A DNA stretch of 64,000 bases from Chitinophagaceae bacterium. Its GTDB lineage: Bacteria; Bacteroidota; Bacteroidia; Chitinophagales; Chitinophagaceae. Location: contig JABFRU010000040.1 of assembly GCA_013140985.1 (NCBI GenBank), forward strand, positions 29,514-93,513. Direction: 5' to 3'. Below the pieces are notes generated by a model. It was not told the origin of the DNA. It ran no database searches and worked only from the letters and a program-made list of their open reading frames with translations. The stretch's first letter is position 1. Each line of letters begins with the position of its first letter. Shown here piece after piece: positions 28,255 through 37,046 of the stretch. Position numbers and translations under genes: made by a program.

Positions 28255-29295
28255 TTAATTGCCGAGTATCACCTGTAATGATTCACCCAGGATATCATTT
28301 TTTTTGGCTATAAAAATTTCCATCTTGTCAACAGGCAGGCGAAGATCATACGTTCCGTTGGTGGCCACTTGTGTGTCAAACCCGGGATTATAACGATTGA
28401 AAGTAGCCATATCCATCGTTATATGTTTGATGATAACTCCTGAATTATAGCGCCCGGTGATCGGCATCATCCTCGAATTGTTTACTTCATCTTTCGTAAG
28501 TGTAAGATTGTTATTCAATACCAGTTCCTTCATTTCATCTTTTGTAACAGTGGTAACGCCGCCTTCGCCTTCAAAAATATAATGAGTTCCAATGAATTTC
28601 TTTACATGGTTCATCGATTCGTTGGGAAGATTGTATTGCAGCGTCCAGAAATCTTTGCTGCCACCACTTTTACGAATGGCTTTGTCAACATTGCCGGGGC
28701 CGCCATTATAGGCAGCGATCACCAGCAACCAGTCGCCGTATCTTGCAAAAAGATCAGTAAGTAAAGCGGCTGCTGCATGGGTGCTTTTATAATAATCAAG
28801 TCTTTCATCATTATGTTTGGAAATTTTAAGACCGTATTGTTTTGCGGCAGCCGGCATGAATGCCCATGGTCCAACTGCACCTGTCCAGGAAATTGCATTA
28901 TACTTTAAGCCCGATTCAATAACGGCGAGGTATTTCAATTCTTTTGGTAAGCCATGTTGTGAGAGAATGGCATCCATCATATCAAAATAGGGGCGGCCCC
29001 ATTCTTTCATGCTGTTGAACCCTTTGGTGTTCTTTGCAATATAATTCTGAACAAAGGTGATCGCCAGGGGATTCAGTTTTGCACCGCTTACGCCATCTCC
29101 TAATACTGCTGTTCTAAAGAGGTCTTTGAATTCAGATTTAGGATCGAGTTTCTGTAACGAGGAATCTTTTTTGATGGTAGTATCAGCTATAGCCAGGGGG
29201 CCACCGGCAGAAGGCTGTTGTTCCCTGGCACTGGCTTGCAGGACGAAAACAATTATTGCAATAAAAAAGGATAATTGCCGCATTTCTTTACTCAC
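28255..29295 (-). CDS. Lytic transglycosylase, SLT/MltD-type
   Basis: A 346-residue secreted murein hydrolase. A signal peptide spans about residues 5-23 (FFIAIIVFVLQASA). The SLT domain holds the catalytic Glu127 in LAVIESGLKYNAIS, followed by AVGPWAFMPAAAKQYGL and the AAYNGGPGNVDKAI motif. These enzymes cleave the glycan strand of peptidoglycan to leave 1,6-anhydro ends. The longest frame uses a GTG start at 29295 that overlaps the gatA stop (GTGA), suggesting translational coupling; an ATG at 29283 is an equally plausible start. The C-terminal 100 residues lack a clear LysM motif but may have a related role (GTYDLRLPVDKMEIFIAKKN, a LysM-like ending, quoted to 20). Confidence 0.92.
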   Translation of the reverse strand: MSKEMRQLSFFIAIIVFVLQASAREQQPSAGGPLAIADTTIKKDSSLQKLDPKSEFKDLFRTAVLGDGVSGAKLNPLAITFVQNYIAKNTKGFNSMKEWGRPYFDMMDAILSQHGLPKELKYLAVIESGLKYNAISWTGAVGPWAFMPAAAKQYGLKISKHNDERLDYYKSTHAAAALLTDLFARYGDWLLVIAAYNGGPGNVDKAIRKSGGSKDFWTLQYNLPNESMNHVKKFIGTHYIFEGEGGVTTVTKDEMKELVLNNNLTLTKDEVNNSRMMPITGRYNSGVIIKHITMDMATFNRYNPGFDTQVATNGTYDLRLPVDKMEIFIAKKNDILGESLQVILGN

Positions 29296-30737
29296 TTTTG
29301 ATCTTGGCGATATTGCCCCATCATCAGACTCGAAACTTGCAGCAAAGTTAGCTCATCAAAATGGTTTGCCATAACCTGCACACTGAAGGGCATGTTATTA
29401 CTATGCTTAAAAAGGGGCAATGAGATGGCGGGAATTCCAACGAGGTTAGCCATTACTGTATAAATATCAGCGAGGTACATGGCAATAGGGTCGTTAATTT
29501 TTTCTCCGACCTTGAAAGCGGTAACAGGAGATGTGGGCAGCAGCATAAGGTCAAAATTGTTAAAAATCTTTTTTACATGGTCGCATAAGAGCCTTCTTAC
29601 TTTTTGTGCCCTTGTAAAATAAGCATCGTAATAACCAGCGCTTAACACAAATGTGCCTAACATGATCCTTCGCTTCACTTCTTTTCCAAAACCTTCTGAT
29701 CTTGTTTGTTTGTAAAATTCAACCAAATCTGTAATTGATTTGCCGGTTCTGTATCCATACTTTACTCCATCGTATCTGGAAAGATTAGAAGAGGCTTCAG
29801 CGGTTGTCAATACATAATAAGCAGGAACGATAAAATCCAGCAGGTCAAATTTTACCGGTTCTGCACTATGACCATCCTTTTTCAATTGTTCGATCAATCC
29901 ATTTATCCCGGATGAAATTTCAGGATCAATAGAGGGATGATTCAGGGCTTCATCAAAATAAGCAAACCTGAATTTTTTGTCACCGGTTAATTGAGATGAA
30001 TAAGCCGGTGTTTCTTTTTGCGAAACTGTACTGTCAAATTCATCCGGCCCGGAAATTATTTCCAATACTTTGGCAACATCAGTAATTGTATTTCCAAAGA
30101 TCCCAACCTGGTCAAAAGAAGAAGCATAGGCGATCAAACCATAGCGGGAAATTCTTCCATAAGTTGGTTTTAATCCAATGATGCCGCAAAAATCTGCGGG
30201 CTGACGAACAGAGCCACCTGTATCACTACCTAATGAGATCATACATAAGCCAGCCTGCACAGCCACTGCTGAACCTCCTGATGAACCACCGGGCACTCTT
30301 GTTTCATCCAGTGCATTCAATACTTTTCCGTATGCAGAATTTTCATTGGTGGAACCCATTGCAAATTCATCGCAATTGCAACGACCAATAATGATGGCAT
30401 CTTCGTCCAAAAATTTTTGGACAGCTGTAGCAGAATAAACAGAACTAAAATTTTTCAGAATGTTTGATGAGGCAGAAACGGGATGATCTTTGTGACAAAT
30501 AACATCTTTCAGGGCAATGACAACGCCGTGTAATTTTCCAATCGTTTTTCCGGCTTTTCTTTTTTTATCTAATACACTTGCAGTTTGTAATGCTTCGTCT
30601 GCGTACACCTCAATAAATGCATTCAAATGTGCAGTTTCCCTGATGCGTTGAAGAAAATGTTCAACGGCCTGGCAACAGGTTATTTTTTCTTCCAGTAATT
30701 GGGCATGATAGTGCTCAATAGAAGAGAATACAAACAA
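29292..30737 (-). CDS. gatA: Glutamyl-tRNA(Gln) amidotransferase subunit A
   Basis: A 481-residue amidase-signature enzyme that supplies ammonia for converting Glu-tRNA(Gln) to Gln-tRNA(Gln). The catalytic triad is visible: Lys77 (IALKDVI), the cis-Ser152 in GGSSGGSAVAV, and the nucleophile Ser176 in SDTGGSVRQPA. The partner gatC is at 42182-42481; gatB is not in the window. Its presence implies the indirect route for glutaminyl-tRNA. It overlaps the downstream lytic transglycosylase by 4 bp and lies 44 bp after tatA on the same strand, so tatA-gatA-transglycosylase may be one operon. Confidence 0.96.
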   Translation of the reverse strand: MFVFSSIEHYHAQLLEEKITCCQAVEHFLQRIRETAHLNAFIEVYADEALQTASVLDKKRKAGKTIGKLHGVVIALKDVICHKDHPVSASSNILKNFSSVYSATAVQKFLDEDAIIIGRCNCDEFAMGSTNENSAYGKVLNALDETRVPGGSSGGSAVAVQAGLCMISLGSDTGGSVRQPADFCGIIGLKPTYGRISRYGLIAYASSFDQVGIFGNTITDVAKVLEIISGPDEFDSTVSQKETPAYSSQLTGDKKFRFAYFDEALNHPSIDPEISSGINGLIEQLKKDGHSAEPVKFDLLDFIVPAYYVLTTAEASSNLSRYDGVKYGYRTGKSITDLVEFYKQTRSEGFGKEVKRRIMLGTFVLSAGYYDAYFTRAQKVRRLLCDHVKKIFNNFDLMLLPTSPVTAFKVGEKINDPIAMYLADIYTVMANLVGIPAISLPLFKHSNNMPFSVQVMANHFDELTLLQVSSLMMGQYRQDQK

Positions 30738-30781
30738 AAGCAGCAGCTTTTCGGGTTACTTAATAGCAGAAGGGCGAAAGG

Positions 30782-31000
30782 TTATTTAGCGCTTGGTGAA
30801 TTCTTGATATCGTTGGCACTGTCCTCTATCTCTTTTTTTACATTGCTTTTCGCATCGTTGAATTCACGGACACCTTTGCCAAGGCCACGCATCAGCTCAG
30901 GGATTTTTTTGCCACCAAACAGGAGCAGCACAATAACCAGGATAATGATGATCTCATTTGTTCCCAACATACCCAGTAAAACAGGTTGTATCATAATCAA
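30782..31000 (-). CDS. tatA: Twin-arginine translocase subunit TatA
   Basis: A 72-residue protein with one N-terminal membrane helix ([22 protein letters not shown]), the conserved FGxKKIPEL(M)RGLGKG hinge and a short charged amphipathic tail. This is the pore-forming component for export of folded proteins. Met1, Met3 or the Met of GMLGTNE could each be the start; the family usually begins close to the helix. An intrinsic terminator from rplS lies 73 bp upstream, so tatA must have its own promoter. Confidence 0.93.
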   Translation of the reverse strand: MIMIQPVLLGMLGTNEIIIILVIVLLLFGGKKIPELMRGLGKGVREFNDAKSNVKKEIEDSANDIKNSPSAK

Positions 31001-31072
31001 AAAATTAAGAAGTAAAGATACTAACTACCCGAAAATAATGGAATTATTAGTTTTAATTAACCGGTAAACAAC

Positions 31073-31101
31073 AAAAAAGCCCCTATCAATAAGGGGCTTT
31101 T
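31073..31101 (-). terminator. Intrinsic terminator of rplS
   Basis: On the minus strand AAAAGCCCCT pairs with AGGGGCTTTT across a short TATTGAT loop, followed by further T. It begins 20 bp after the rplS stop codon. Confidence 0.9.
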
Positions 31102-31120
31102 CAAATTATAGTAAGAAAAA

Positions 31121-31486
31121 TTACTGTGCTGCTTCAGTAGCCATGCGCTTTTCACGGATACGGGCACTCTTACCACTGCGTTTGCGCTGGTAGAACAGTT
31201 TAGCCCTGCGAACATGACCGGTCTTATTCACCTCAATAGAATCAATATTGGGAGAATAATAAGGAAACACCCTTTCCACACCGATACCGTCAGATATTTT
31301 ACGAACAGTAAAGCTGGCTGTATGACCAGTGCCCTGTTTTTTAACTACATCGCCTTTAAAAGACTGGATCCTTTCTTTGTTTCCTTCAATGATCTTATAG
31401 TTTACGGTAATATTATCTCCGGGCTTAAAAGCGGGGAAACTCTTCTTACCAGTCAGTTGCTCATGTACATATGCTACAGCGTTCAT
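31121..31486 (-). CDS. rplS: 50S ribosomal protein L19
   Basis: A 121-residue large-subunit protein at the 30S/50S interface. The L19 signatures are clear: FKPGDNITVNYKIIEGNKER, the core TVRKISDGIGVERVFPYYSP and the C-terminal VRRAKLFYQRKRSGKSARIREKR. I start it at MNAVAYVHEQLTGKK, matching the normal N-terminus; the frame is open eight codons further but adds nothing recognisable. It is followed by a strong terminator. Confidence 0.97.
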   Translation of the reverse strand: MNAVAYVHEQLTGKKSFPAFKPGDNITVNYKIIEGNKERIQSFKGDVVKKQGTGHTASFTVRKISDGIGVERVFPYYSPNIDSIEVNKTGHVRRAKLFYQRKRSGKSARIREKRMATEAAQ

Positions 31487-31524
31487 AATCCTTATTTTTA
31501 GGGAGGGCAAAGGTAATGGAAACA

Positions 31525-31626
31525 GTTTAAAGTTTAATGGTTTAATGGTTTAAAAGTTTCGTCTTTCAGATGATTCAAAGCTTATAACACTATTCCTGCT
31601 TTATGCTAAACCATTAAACGTTAAAC
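31525..31626. repeat. GTTTAATGG-type intergenic hairpin between rny and rplS
   Basis: The 20-nt arm at 31525-31544 pairs with 31607-31626 at 19 of 20 positions, separated by a 62-bp loop that holds further partial copies of the words. It starts about 20 bp after the end of rny on the minus strand, where it could act as a terminator or 3' stabiliser. Confidence 0.85.
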
Positions 31627-31644
31627 TTTTAAACCCTCAAACCT

Positions 31645-33218
31645 TTATCTCGCCACATTCACAGCTCTTTTTTCCCTGATCACCGTCACTTTTATCTGGC
31701 CGGGGAAGGTCATTTCAGTCTGTATCTTCTGAGCTATTTCAAATGATAGTTTCTCTGAATCCTGGTCGCTCACTTTATCCGCCTCAACGATTACCCTTAA
31801 TTCTCTTCCGGCCTGGATGGCATAGGCCTTCTCAACCCCGGTGTAAGCCATGGCCAGATTTTCAAGGTCTTTGATCCGCTGGATATATTGCTGCATGATC
31901 TCTCTGCGGGACCGGGTCTTGCGCCGCTTATCGCATCGCATGCCTGGGTGATAGGAGAGATTACAAATTGCATTTCCATTTCATCATGGTGAGCACCGAT
32001 GGCATTAACTACTGCCGGATTCTCACCAAATTTTTCAGCAAGCTTGGCTCCCAATAAAGCATGACTCAATTCACTTTCCTCATCAGGCACTTTACCAATG
32101 TCATGTAAGAGGCCAGCCCTTTTTGCAAGCTTAACCATATTCGGAGCCAGGCCCAGTTCTGCAGCCATTGTAGCGCAGAGATTAGCTGTTTCCCGGCTAT
32201 GCATAAGCAGGTTTTGACCGTAGGAAGAGCGGAATCTCATTCTGCCCACCATTCTTACGAGTTCTTTATGTAAACCATGAATGCCTAATTCAATAACAGT
32301 TCTTTCCCCGATCTCCATTACCTGTTCTTCAATTTGCTTCTTGGTTTTTTCAACCACTTCTTCAATTCTTGCCGGGTGAATACGGCCATCGGCCACTAAT
32401 CTTTGCAAACTCAAACGGGCAATTTCCCGGCGAAGCGGATCAAATGAAGAAAGTAGAATAGCCTCCGGGGTATCATCAACGATCAGATCAACACCGGTGG
32501 CAGCTTCAATAGCCCTGATATTTCTTCCTTCACGGCCGATTATCTGCCCTTTGATCTCATCACTTTCCAAATTGAAAACCGTGATAGAATTTTCGATAGC
32601 CTGTTCAGCAGCGGTACGCTGTATGGTTTGAATTACAATCTTGCGGGCTTCTTTTCCGGCTTTTTGTTTGGCCTCTTCTATTATTTCCTGCTGAAGTGCC
32701 AATGCTTTGGATTGTGCCTCATTTTTCAGGCTTTCTATCAGTTGGGCCTTGGCTTCTTCTGCAGAAAGTCCGGCGATCTTTTCTAATCGGCGGATATGTT
32801 CTTCCTGGTGTTTTTCCAGCTCAGTTCTTTTGATATTAACCAACTCTATCTGGCGGTTCAGGTTGTCTTTGATAACATCATTGTCTTTGATCTGCTTATC
32901 AAGATTGCTTTCTTTTTGATTGATAGATTGTTCTTTTTGACGGATGCGGCTCTCTGTATCGTTGATCTTACGGTTGCGCTCATTCACTTCCTTTTCATGA
33001 GCCGCTCTCATTTGCACAAATTTCTCTTTAGCCTCCAGTTCTTTTTCTTTCCGGATGGTTTCGGCTCTGAGTTCAGCTTCTTTTAATATGGTTTGTGATT
33101 GCAGTTCGGCTTCTTCTACTTTTTTACGGGTATTCTTTGAGAAAAGCAGTTTACCCGCTATAAGACCGATAATAAGGGCAGCAGCGCCTATTATAGCAGC
33201 TAATATATTTGGATCCAT
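31645..33218 (-). pseudogene. rny: Ribonuclease Y with an apparent single-base frameshift near the 3' end
   Basis: Read as one gene, this is a 524-residue RNase Y, the membrane-anchored endoribonuclease that starts mRNA decay. The first frame (33218 to about 31911) gives the N-terminal membrane helix (residues 2-22), a long coiled coil (25-200), the KH domain ([20 protein letters not shown]) and the HD domain with LLHDIGKV and GAHHDE, up to DAISGARPG. The conserved continuation [20 protein letters not shown] then appears in another frame (31941 to 31645) and runs to a normal C-terminus. One base is missing near 31910-31911 (GGTCCCGCAG where GGTGCCCGCAG would restore the frame). Either this is a sequencing or assembly error, which I favour for so conserved a gene, or a real mutation that replaces the last 90 residues with a short wrong tail. 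Confidence 0.85.
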
Positions 33219-33362
33219 GAATGTCGTTGTTTAATTGTTGCACAATACGTTGATTTAATACAAACTTCATATAAGAAGTATCCGTTATCAGCGAAGATAC
33301 AAAACGGGGGTTAAAAGCGGTAGGGGGCCAGGAAATAAGTCCGCAGCCTAAAAGACTGGCTT

Positions 33363-33650
33363 TTAGCTCAAATGACCATCCAGTAATTTCTCAATAACAG
33401 CAAGCTGTTCTGACAGGTTTTCCTTTTCCACATTGGCGGCAGTAGCGGAATGTTGTTCAGTAGCATACCAGATCAGCACCATGGCTATATAGTCCTGCAT
33501 ATCCTTGCCGGCAAACTGGGTTTTGAATTCAATGATCTTGTCGTTGATGGTTTTGATGGTCTTTCTTACTACTTCTTCATCATCCGGATGAATTTTGATC
33601 CGGTAACTCCGGTCGCCAATAAGGGCAGAAACAGCAATTAATTCATTCAT
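33363..33650 (-). CDS. zapA: Cell division protein ZapA
   Basis: A 95-residue ZapA-family protein, which bundles FtsZ filaments at mid-cell. The globular N-terminal part holds ALIGDRSYRIKIHPDDEEVV and a Lys-rich helix, followed by DMQDYIAMVLIWYATEQ and a C-terminal coiled coil (about 70-95). It lies between rny and pheT on the minus strand in an arrangement common in Bacteroidota. Promoter and terminator were not resolved. The gap to rny (144 bp) contains nothing recognisable. Confidence 0.9.
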   Translation of the reverse strand: MNELIAVSALIGDRSYRIKIHPDDEEVVRKTIKTINDKIIEFKTQFAGKDMQDYIAMVLIWYATEQHSATAANVEKENLSEQLAVIEKLLDGHLS

Positions 33651-33770
33651 GTATTTGGATTTTTAAATATCTATTTATTATATTCGGTGCCCCTTACTAC
33701 TGGGGAGCCATTATCTTTTTAAAAACCATGGTTAAGCTACCTAAAGGAAACGAACAAAAACGTTTACCTC

Positions 33771-34025
33771 ATGTTTGCCAAAGTTAAGTCTTCGGTGTTT
33801 ATTGATGCACTGCAACTGGAAGTTACTTCTCCCAATGGTCAGTGTATCCGTGGTATCTTAAAAGATGATACCGGGATCGTTTGCCGCACTATTGAAAAAG
33901 ATATTTCGCCGGACCGCACCCAACTTACCTGGAATGGTCTTAATGATCTGCCTTACGGAAAATATACACTTGAATTGACACAGGGAGAAGATGAGATGAA
34001 GATGAATCTGGTGAAGAGAGTTTAA
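33771..34025 (+). CDS. Hypothetical small protein with FlgD-like beta fold
   Basis: An 84-residue protein without signal peptide. The segment RTQLTWNGLNDLPYGKYTLELTQGE has the xWNGxxxxxxPxGxYxL pattern of FlgD-type Ig folds and of the last domain of some T9SS-secreted proteins (quoted here over 20 only in part: TWNGLNDLPYGKYTLEL). Two cysteines (GQCIRG, IVCRTI) are present. It is the only plus-strand gene between zapA and the coiled-coil gene and interrupts that otherwise minus-strand cluster. It could be a chaperone-like or regulatory fragment; I do not assign a function. Confidence 0.6.
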   Translation: MFAKVKSSVFIDALQLEVTSPNGQCIRGILKDDTGIVCRTIEKDISPDRTQLTWNGLNDLPYGKYTLELTQGEDEMKMNLVKRV

Positions 34026-34027
34026 AA

Positions 34028-34111
34028 GTTCAAAAGTTTAATGGTTTAAGGTTGTATCTCCGAAAAAATAAAGCCTCCGCGAATAGCATGATAACTTTTA
34101 AACTTTTGAAC
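34028..34111. repeat. GTTCAAAAGTTT-type intergenic hairpin
   Basis: GTTCAAAAGTTT (34028-34039) is the exact inverse of AAACTTTTGAAC (34100-34111); neighbouring TTTAATGG and CCATTAAAC words extend the pairing imperfectly. It lies between the 3' ends of two convergent genes and could terminate both. Confidence 0.8.
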
Positions 34112-34128
34112 CATTAAACCTTTAAACC

Positions 34129-34413
34129 TCACTCTCCCAGCATTGCAATACACTTGTCGATCTCTTTCAAATAGGTATTGATCTTTTTTTCGAATTCTTT
34201 TTTATCAGCCTCATTCATTTCACCGGTACCTAATTTCAGCACACTTACCTGTTGTTTTAATTCCTCTGCATTTTTTTGCTGGGCCGACATTTTTTGTTGT
34301 GCGGAATCGAGTTCATCTTTCAGGCGAACATTTTCTTTTTGCATAATTGCATATTGCTTCAGTAATTGCTGAAGCTTATCTTGTATTCTTTTCAAATGTT
34401 GTTCTGTGTTCAA
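34129..34413 (-). CDS. Short coiled-coil protein next to pheT/zapA
   Basis: A 94-residue protein that is almost entirely coiled coil (about residues 5-60: KRIQDKLQQLLKQYAIMQKE, then RLKDELDSAQQKMSAQQKN), ending in a short helix INTYLKEIDKCIAMLGE. There is no signal peptide. It is 48 bp downstream of pheT and upstream of zapA on the same strand. Bacteroidota often keep a small coiled-coil gene at this position. Its size and neighbourhood recall ZapB, the coiled-coil partner of ZapA, but sequence similarity is not claimed. Confidence 0.75.
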   Translation of the reverse strand: MNTEQHLKRIQDKLQQLLKQYAIMQKENVRLKDELDSAQQKMSAQQKNAEELKQQVSVLKLGTGEMNEADKKEFEKKINTYLKEIDKCIAMLGE

Positions 34414-34461
34414 TTCCCGTATGTTTAATTACCCTTCGACAAACTCAGGGTGACATTGTGA

Positions 34462-36888
34462 TTATTTCCTGATTTCTGCCTGAAGGTCTTTTTCTAATGC
34501 TGTCATGATCTTACTCATCCAGCCATCAATTTCTTTATCGGTCAATGTTTTTTCTTCATCTAAAAAAGTAAAATTGACTGCTATGGATTTTTTATGCGTT
34601 CCTAATTTTTCGCTTTCGAATATATCAAACAATTTTATGTCCTGTAGTTTATTCAGTTTTACATTTTGTACAGCCTGTTTTACTTTATCCCAGGTCAACT
34701 CTTTTGCCACCACCATCGCAATATCTCTTTGCACGGAAGGGTATTTGGGCAACTCTTTTATGGCTACTGATTGACGGGATGCCAATTTGGACAGAACATC
34801 CCAATTCAATCCTGCAAAATATACCGGTTGTTTGATGCCAAATCTTTCCAATATTTTTTTCTTGACCTCACCAGCACCGGCAATGATGTCGCCCTTGATC
34901 TTATAAACAATATGATTGTCGAACTTCAGCACTTCTGATGTCTCTATAGAATCCGGAACAATGCCCAGCATTTTGAGAACCGCATCCACTGTTCCTTTTA
35001 AAAAATAGAAATCAGACAAACTGTTTTTTTGCTTCCAGCCATCTTCATTTTTATTTCCTGTAATGACGATACAAAGCTTTTCAGCTTCAGTATATTTTCC
35101 AACTCCTGGTGTGCTATATGCTTTTCCGAATTCAAAGAGCCGCAATGAGTTGTTCTTATGGTTCAGGTTATGTGCCACCACTTCCAATGATGTTTCAAAA
35201 AGAGAATTACGTAAGATATTCAACTCGGCACTCAGGCTGTTGATCATCTTTACCATGCTCTGTTGTTCCCCTTCAGAGAAATAAGCAGAATTGGTAATAG
35301 AATTGTTCATCATTTCATTAAAGCCAAGCCCGACAAGATAATTGGCGACTTTTTCCCGATAAACTTCTTTTGCATAATTCTCCTCGACAGACGGAGTGAT
35401 GGTAATAGCTTCGGGTATCTCAATATTGTCGAGACCATCAATCCTTACTATTTCTTCCACTATATCAGCAGCAAGACTTACATCTGTCTTATGGTAAGGA
35501 ACTGCGACCCTCAGTTCATCAATACCTTCTTTGATCATCTCAAAGCCCAAACTGGTCAAAATATCTTTTACCGAATCGGGATGATAATTTTTGCCACTGA
35601 GTTTTTTGATATAATGCCATTTGGCCGCAACTTCTGTCTTCGGTTTGGCGCCGGGATATACATCAACGATCTCGGATGCAATTTCTCCGCCTGCAATTTC
35701 TTTGATAAGGTTCGCTGCTCTTTTCAGCACATTGACTGTTGCAGAAATATCAGTTCCTTTTTCAAATCTTGAAGCGGCATCTGTCCTTAGGCCATGACGG
35801 AAAGAAGTTTTTCTTGTTATCACCGCATCAAAGAAGGCGCTTTCAAGGAAAATATTTTTTGTTTGGTCACTAACACCGCTGTGCAAACCTCCAAATACTC
35901 CGGCAATGCAAATGCCTTCTTTGGCATCACAGATCATCAGGTCTTCAGCAGACAATTTTCTTTCTTTCTCATCCAGTGTAATGAAAGTAGTTCCTTCAGC
36001 AAGATTTTTTACAATGATCTTCTTACCGGCGATCTTGTCAGCATCAAATGCATGAAGCGGCTGACCAGTTTCATGCTGGATGAAATTAGTGATATCAACA
36101 ATATTATTGATCGGCCGAAGGCCAATGCTTTTTAATTTTTGCTGTAGCCACTTGGGAGATTCTTTGATAGCGACATTCGCAATGCTGACACCGGAATAAC
36201 GGGGACAAGCTTTTGCGTTCTCCACTTTTATATCGATGGGTAAAGAAGTGTTGTCAACTTTAAAACCATTACCATTTGGCAGTTTTGGCCTGGTGCCTTT
36301 TTTATCATGGTGATTCAGATAGGCACAAACATCTCTTGCTACACCCCAGTGACTCATCGCATCCATGCGATTGGGAGTAAGACCTATTTCATAAACAAAA
36401 TCCCAATAAGGTTCAAAATAGGATGAAGCCGATTGACCCACTTTCGTATCACCCGGTAAAACCATAATGCCAGCATGTGATGTTCCCAGGCCTATTTCAT
36501 CTTCGGCACAGATCATTCCATGGCTTTCTACACTGCGGATCTTTGCTATTTTCATTGTCAAAGGCTCACCCGTGCCGGGGTAAATAGTTGTACCCACCGT
36601 TGCCACCACTACTTTTTGTCCGGCTTCAACATTAGGAGCTCCGCAAACTATTTGCAGGGGTTCACCATTACCAATATTCACTTTGGTCACGGTCAATTTA
36701 TCTGCATTGGGATGTTTTTCGGCACTTAGTACCTCACCGATCACCAATCCTTCCAGCCCGCCTTTTACTTCCTCATACATTTCCATTTTTTCTACTTCAA
36801 GCCCAATGGAAGTAAGGATGCGGCCCAGCCTTTCCGGTTCAACTGTTTCAGGTAAATATTCATTCAGCCATTTGTATGAGATCGTCAT
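34462..36888 (-). CDS. pheT: Phenylalanyl-tRNA synthetase beta subunit
   Basis: An 808-residue tRNA-charging subunit. The order is the N-terminal tRNA-binding (EMAP-like) domain (about 40-150, VIGEVLSAEKHPNADKL and VVCGAPN-like IVCGAPNVEAGQKV), B3/B4 editing domain (around 210-390, with NIVDITNFIQHETGQPLHAFD quoted in part), B5 domain (about 400-475), catalytic-like core, and C-terminal FDX-ACB anticodon-recognition domain (from about 710, YPSVQRDIAMVV). The start is MTISYKWLNEYLPE at 36888; the frame extends 22 codons upstream into hydrophobic, implausible sequence. pheS is not in the window. It leads the cluster pheT, coiled coil, zapA, rny. Confidence 0.97.
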   Translation of the reverse strand: MTISYKWLNEYLPETVEPERLGRILTSIGLEVEKMEMYEEVKGGLEGLVIGEVLSAEKHPNADKLTVTKVNIGNGEPLQIVCGAPNVEAGQKVVVATVGTTIYPGTGEPLTMKIAKIRSVESHGMICAEDEIGLGTSHAGIMVLPGDTKVGQSASSYFEPYWDFVYEIGLTPNRMDAMSHWGVARDVCAYLNHHDKKGTRPKLPNGNGFKVDNTSLPIDIKVENAKACPRYSGVSIANVAIKESPKWLQQKLKSIGLRPINNIVDITNFIQHETGQPLHAFDADKIAGKKIIVKNLAEGTTFITLDEKERKLSAEDLMICDAKEGICIAGVFGGLHSGVSDQTKNIFLESAFFDAVITRKTSFRHGLRTDAASRFEKGTDISATVNVLKRAANLIKEIAGGEIASEIVDVYPGAKPKTEVAAKWHYIKKLSGKNYHPDSVKDILTSLGFEMIKEGIDELRVAVPYHKTDVSLAADIVEEIVRIDGLDNIEIPEAITITPSVEENYAKEVYREKVANYLVGLGFNEMMNNSITNSAYFSEGEQQSMVKMINSLSAELNILRNSLFETSLEVVAHNLNHKNNSLRLFEFGKAYSTPGVGKYTEAEKLCIVITGNKNEDGWKQKNSLSDFYFLKGTVDAVLKMLGIVPDSIETSEVLKFDNHIVYKIKGDIIAGAGEVKKKILERFGIKQPVYFAGLNWDVLSKLASRQSVAIKELPKYPSVQRDIAMVVAKELTWDKVKQAVQNVKLNKLQDIKLFDIFESEKLGTHKKSIAVNFTFLDEEKTLTDKEIDGWMSKIMTALEKDLQAEIRK

Positions 36889-37046
36889 TTTTTTGTACAG
36901 TCGTTTATGGCTGCGAAGATACTGAGCAAAAAAGAACCAAAAGGAAAATAACAAGAACCAAATAAATTAAAATAAACAATGTTTAAAACCCGGGTTGGAT
37001 TTTGATCTTTATTTGGACTTTGATTTTTGTTTCTTGTGATTTTTCT

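Noticed and set aside
33728..33787. 19-codon frame MVKLPKGNEQK overlapping the start of the 84-residue gene
   Set aside because: Very short, no ribosome-binding evidence and no sign of a leader-peptide mechanism.
35263..35772. Long plus-strand frame of 169 codons inside pheT
   Set aside because: It is antisense to a fully conserved pheT coding region and its translation has no recognisable features.
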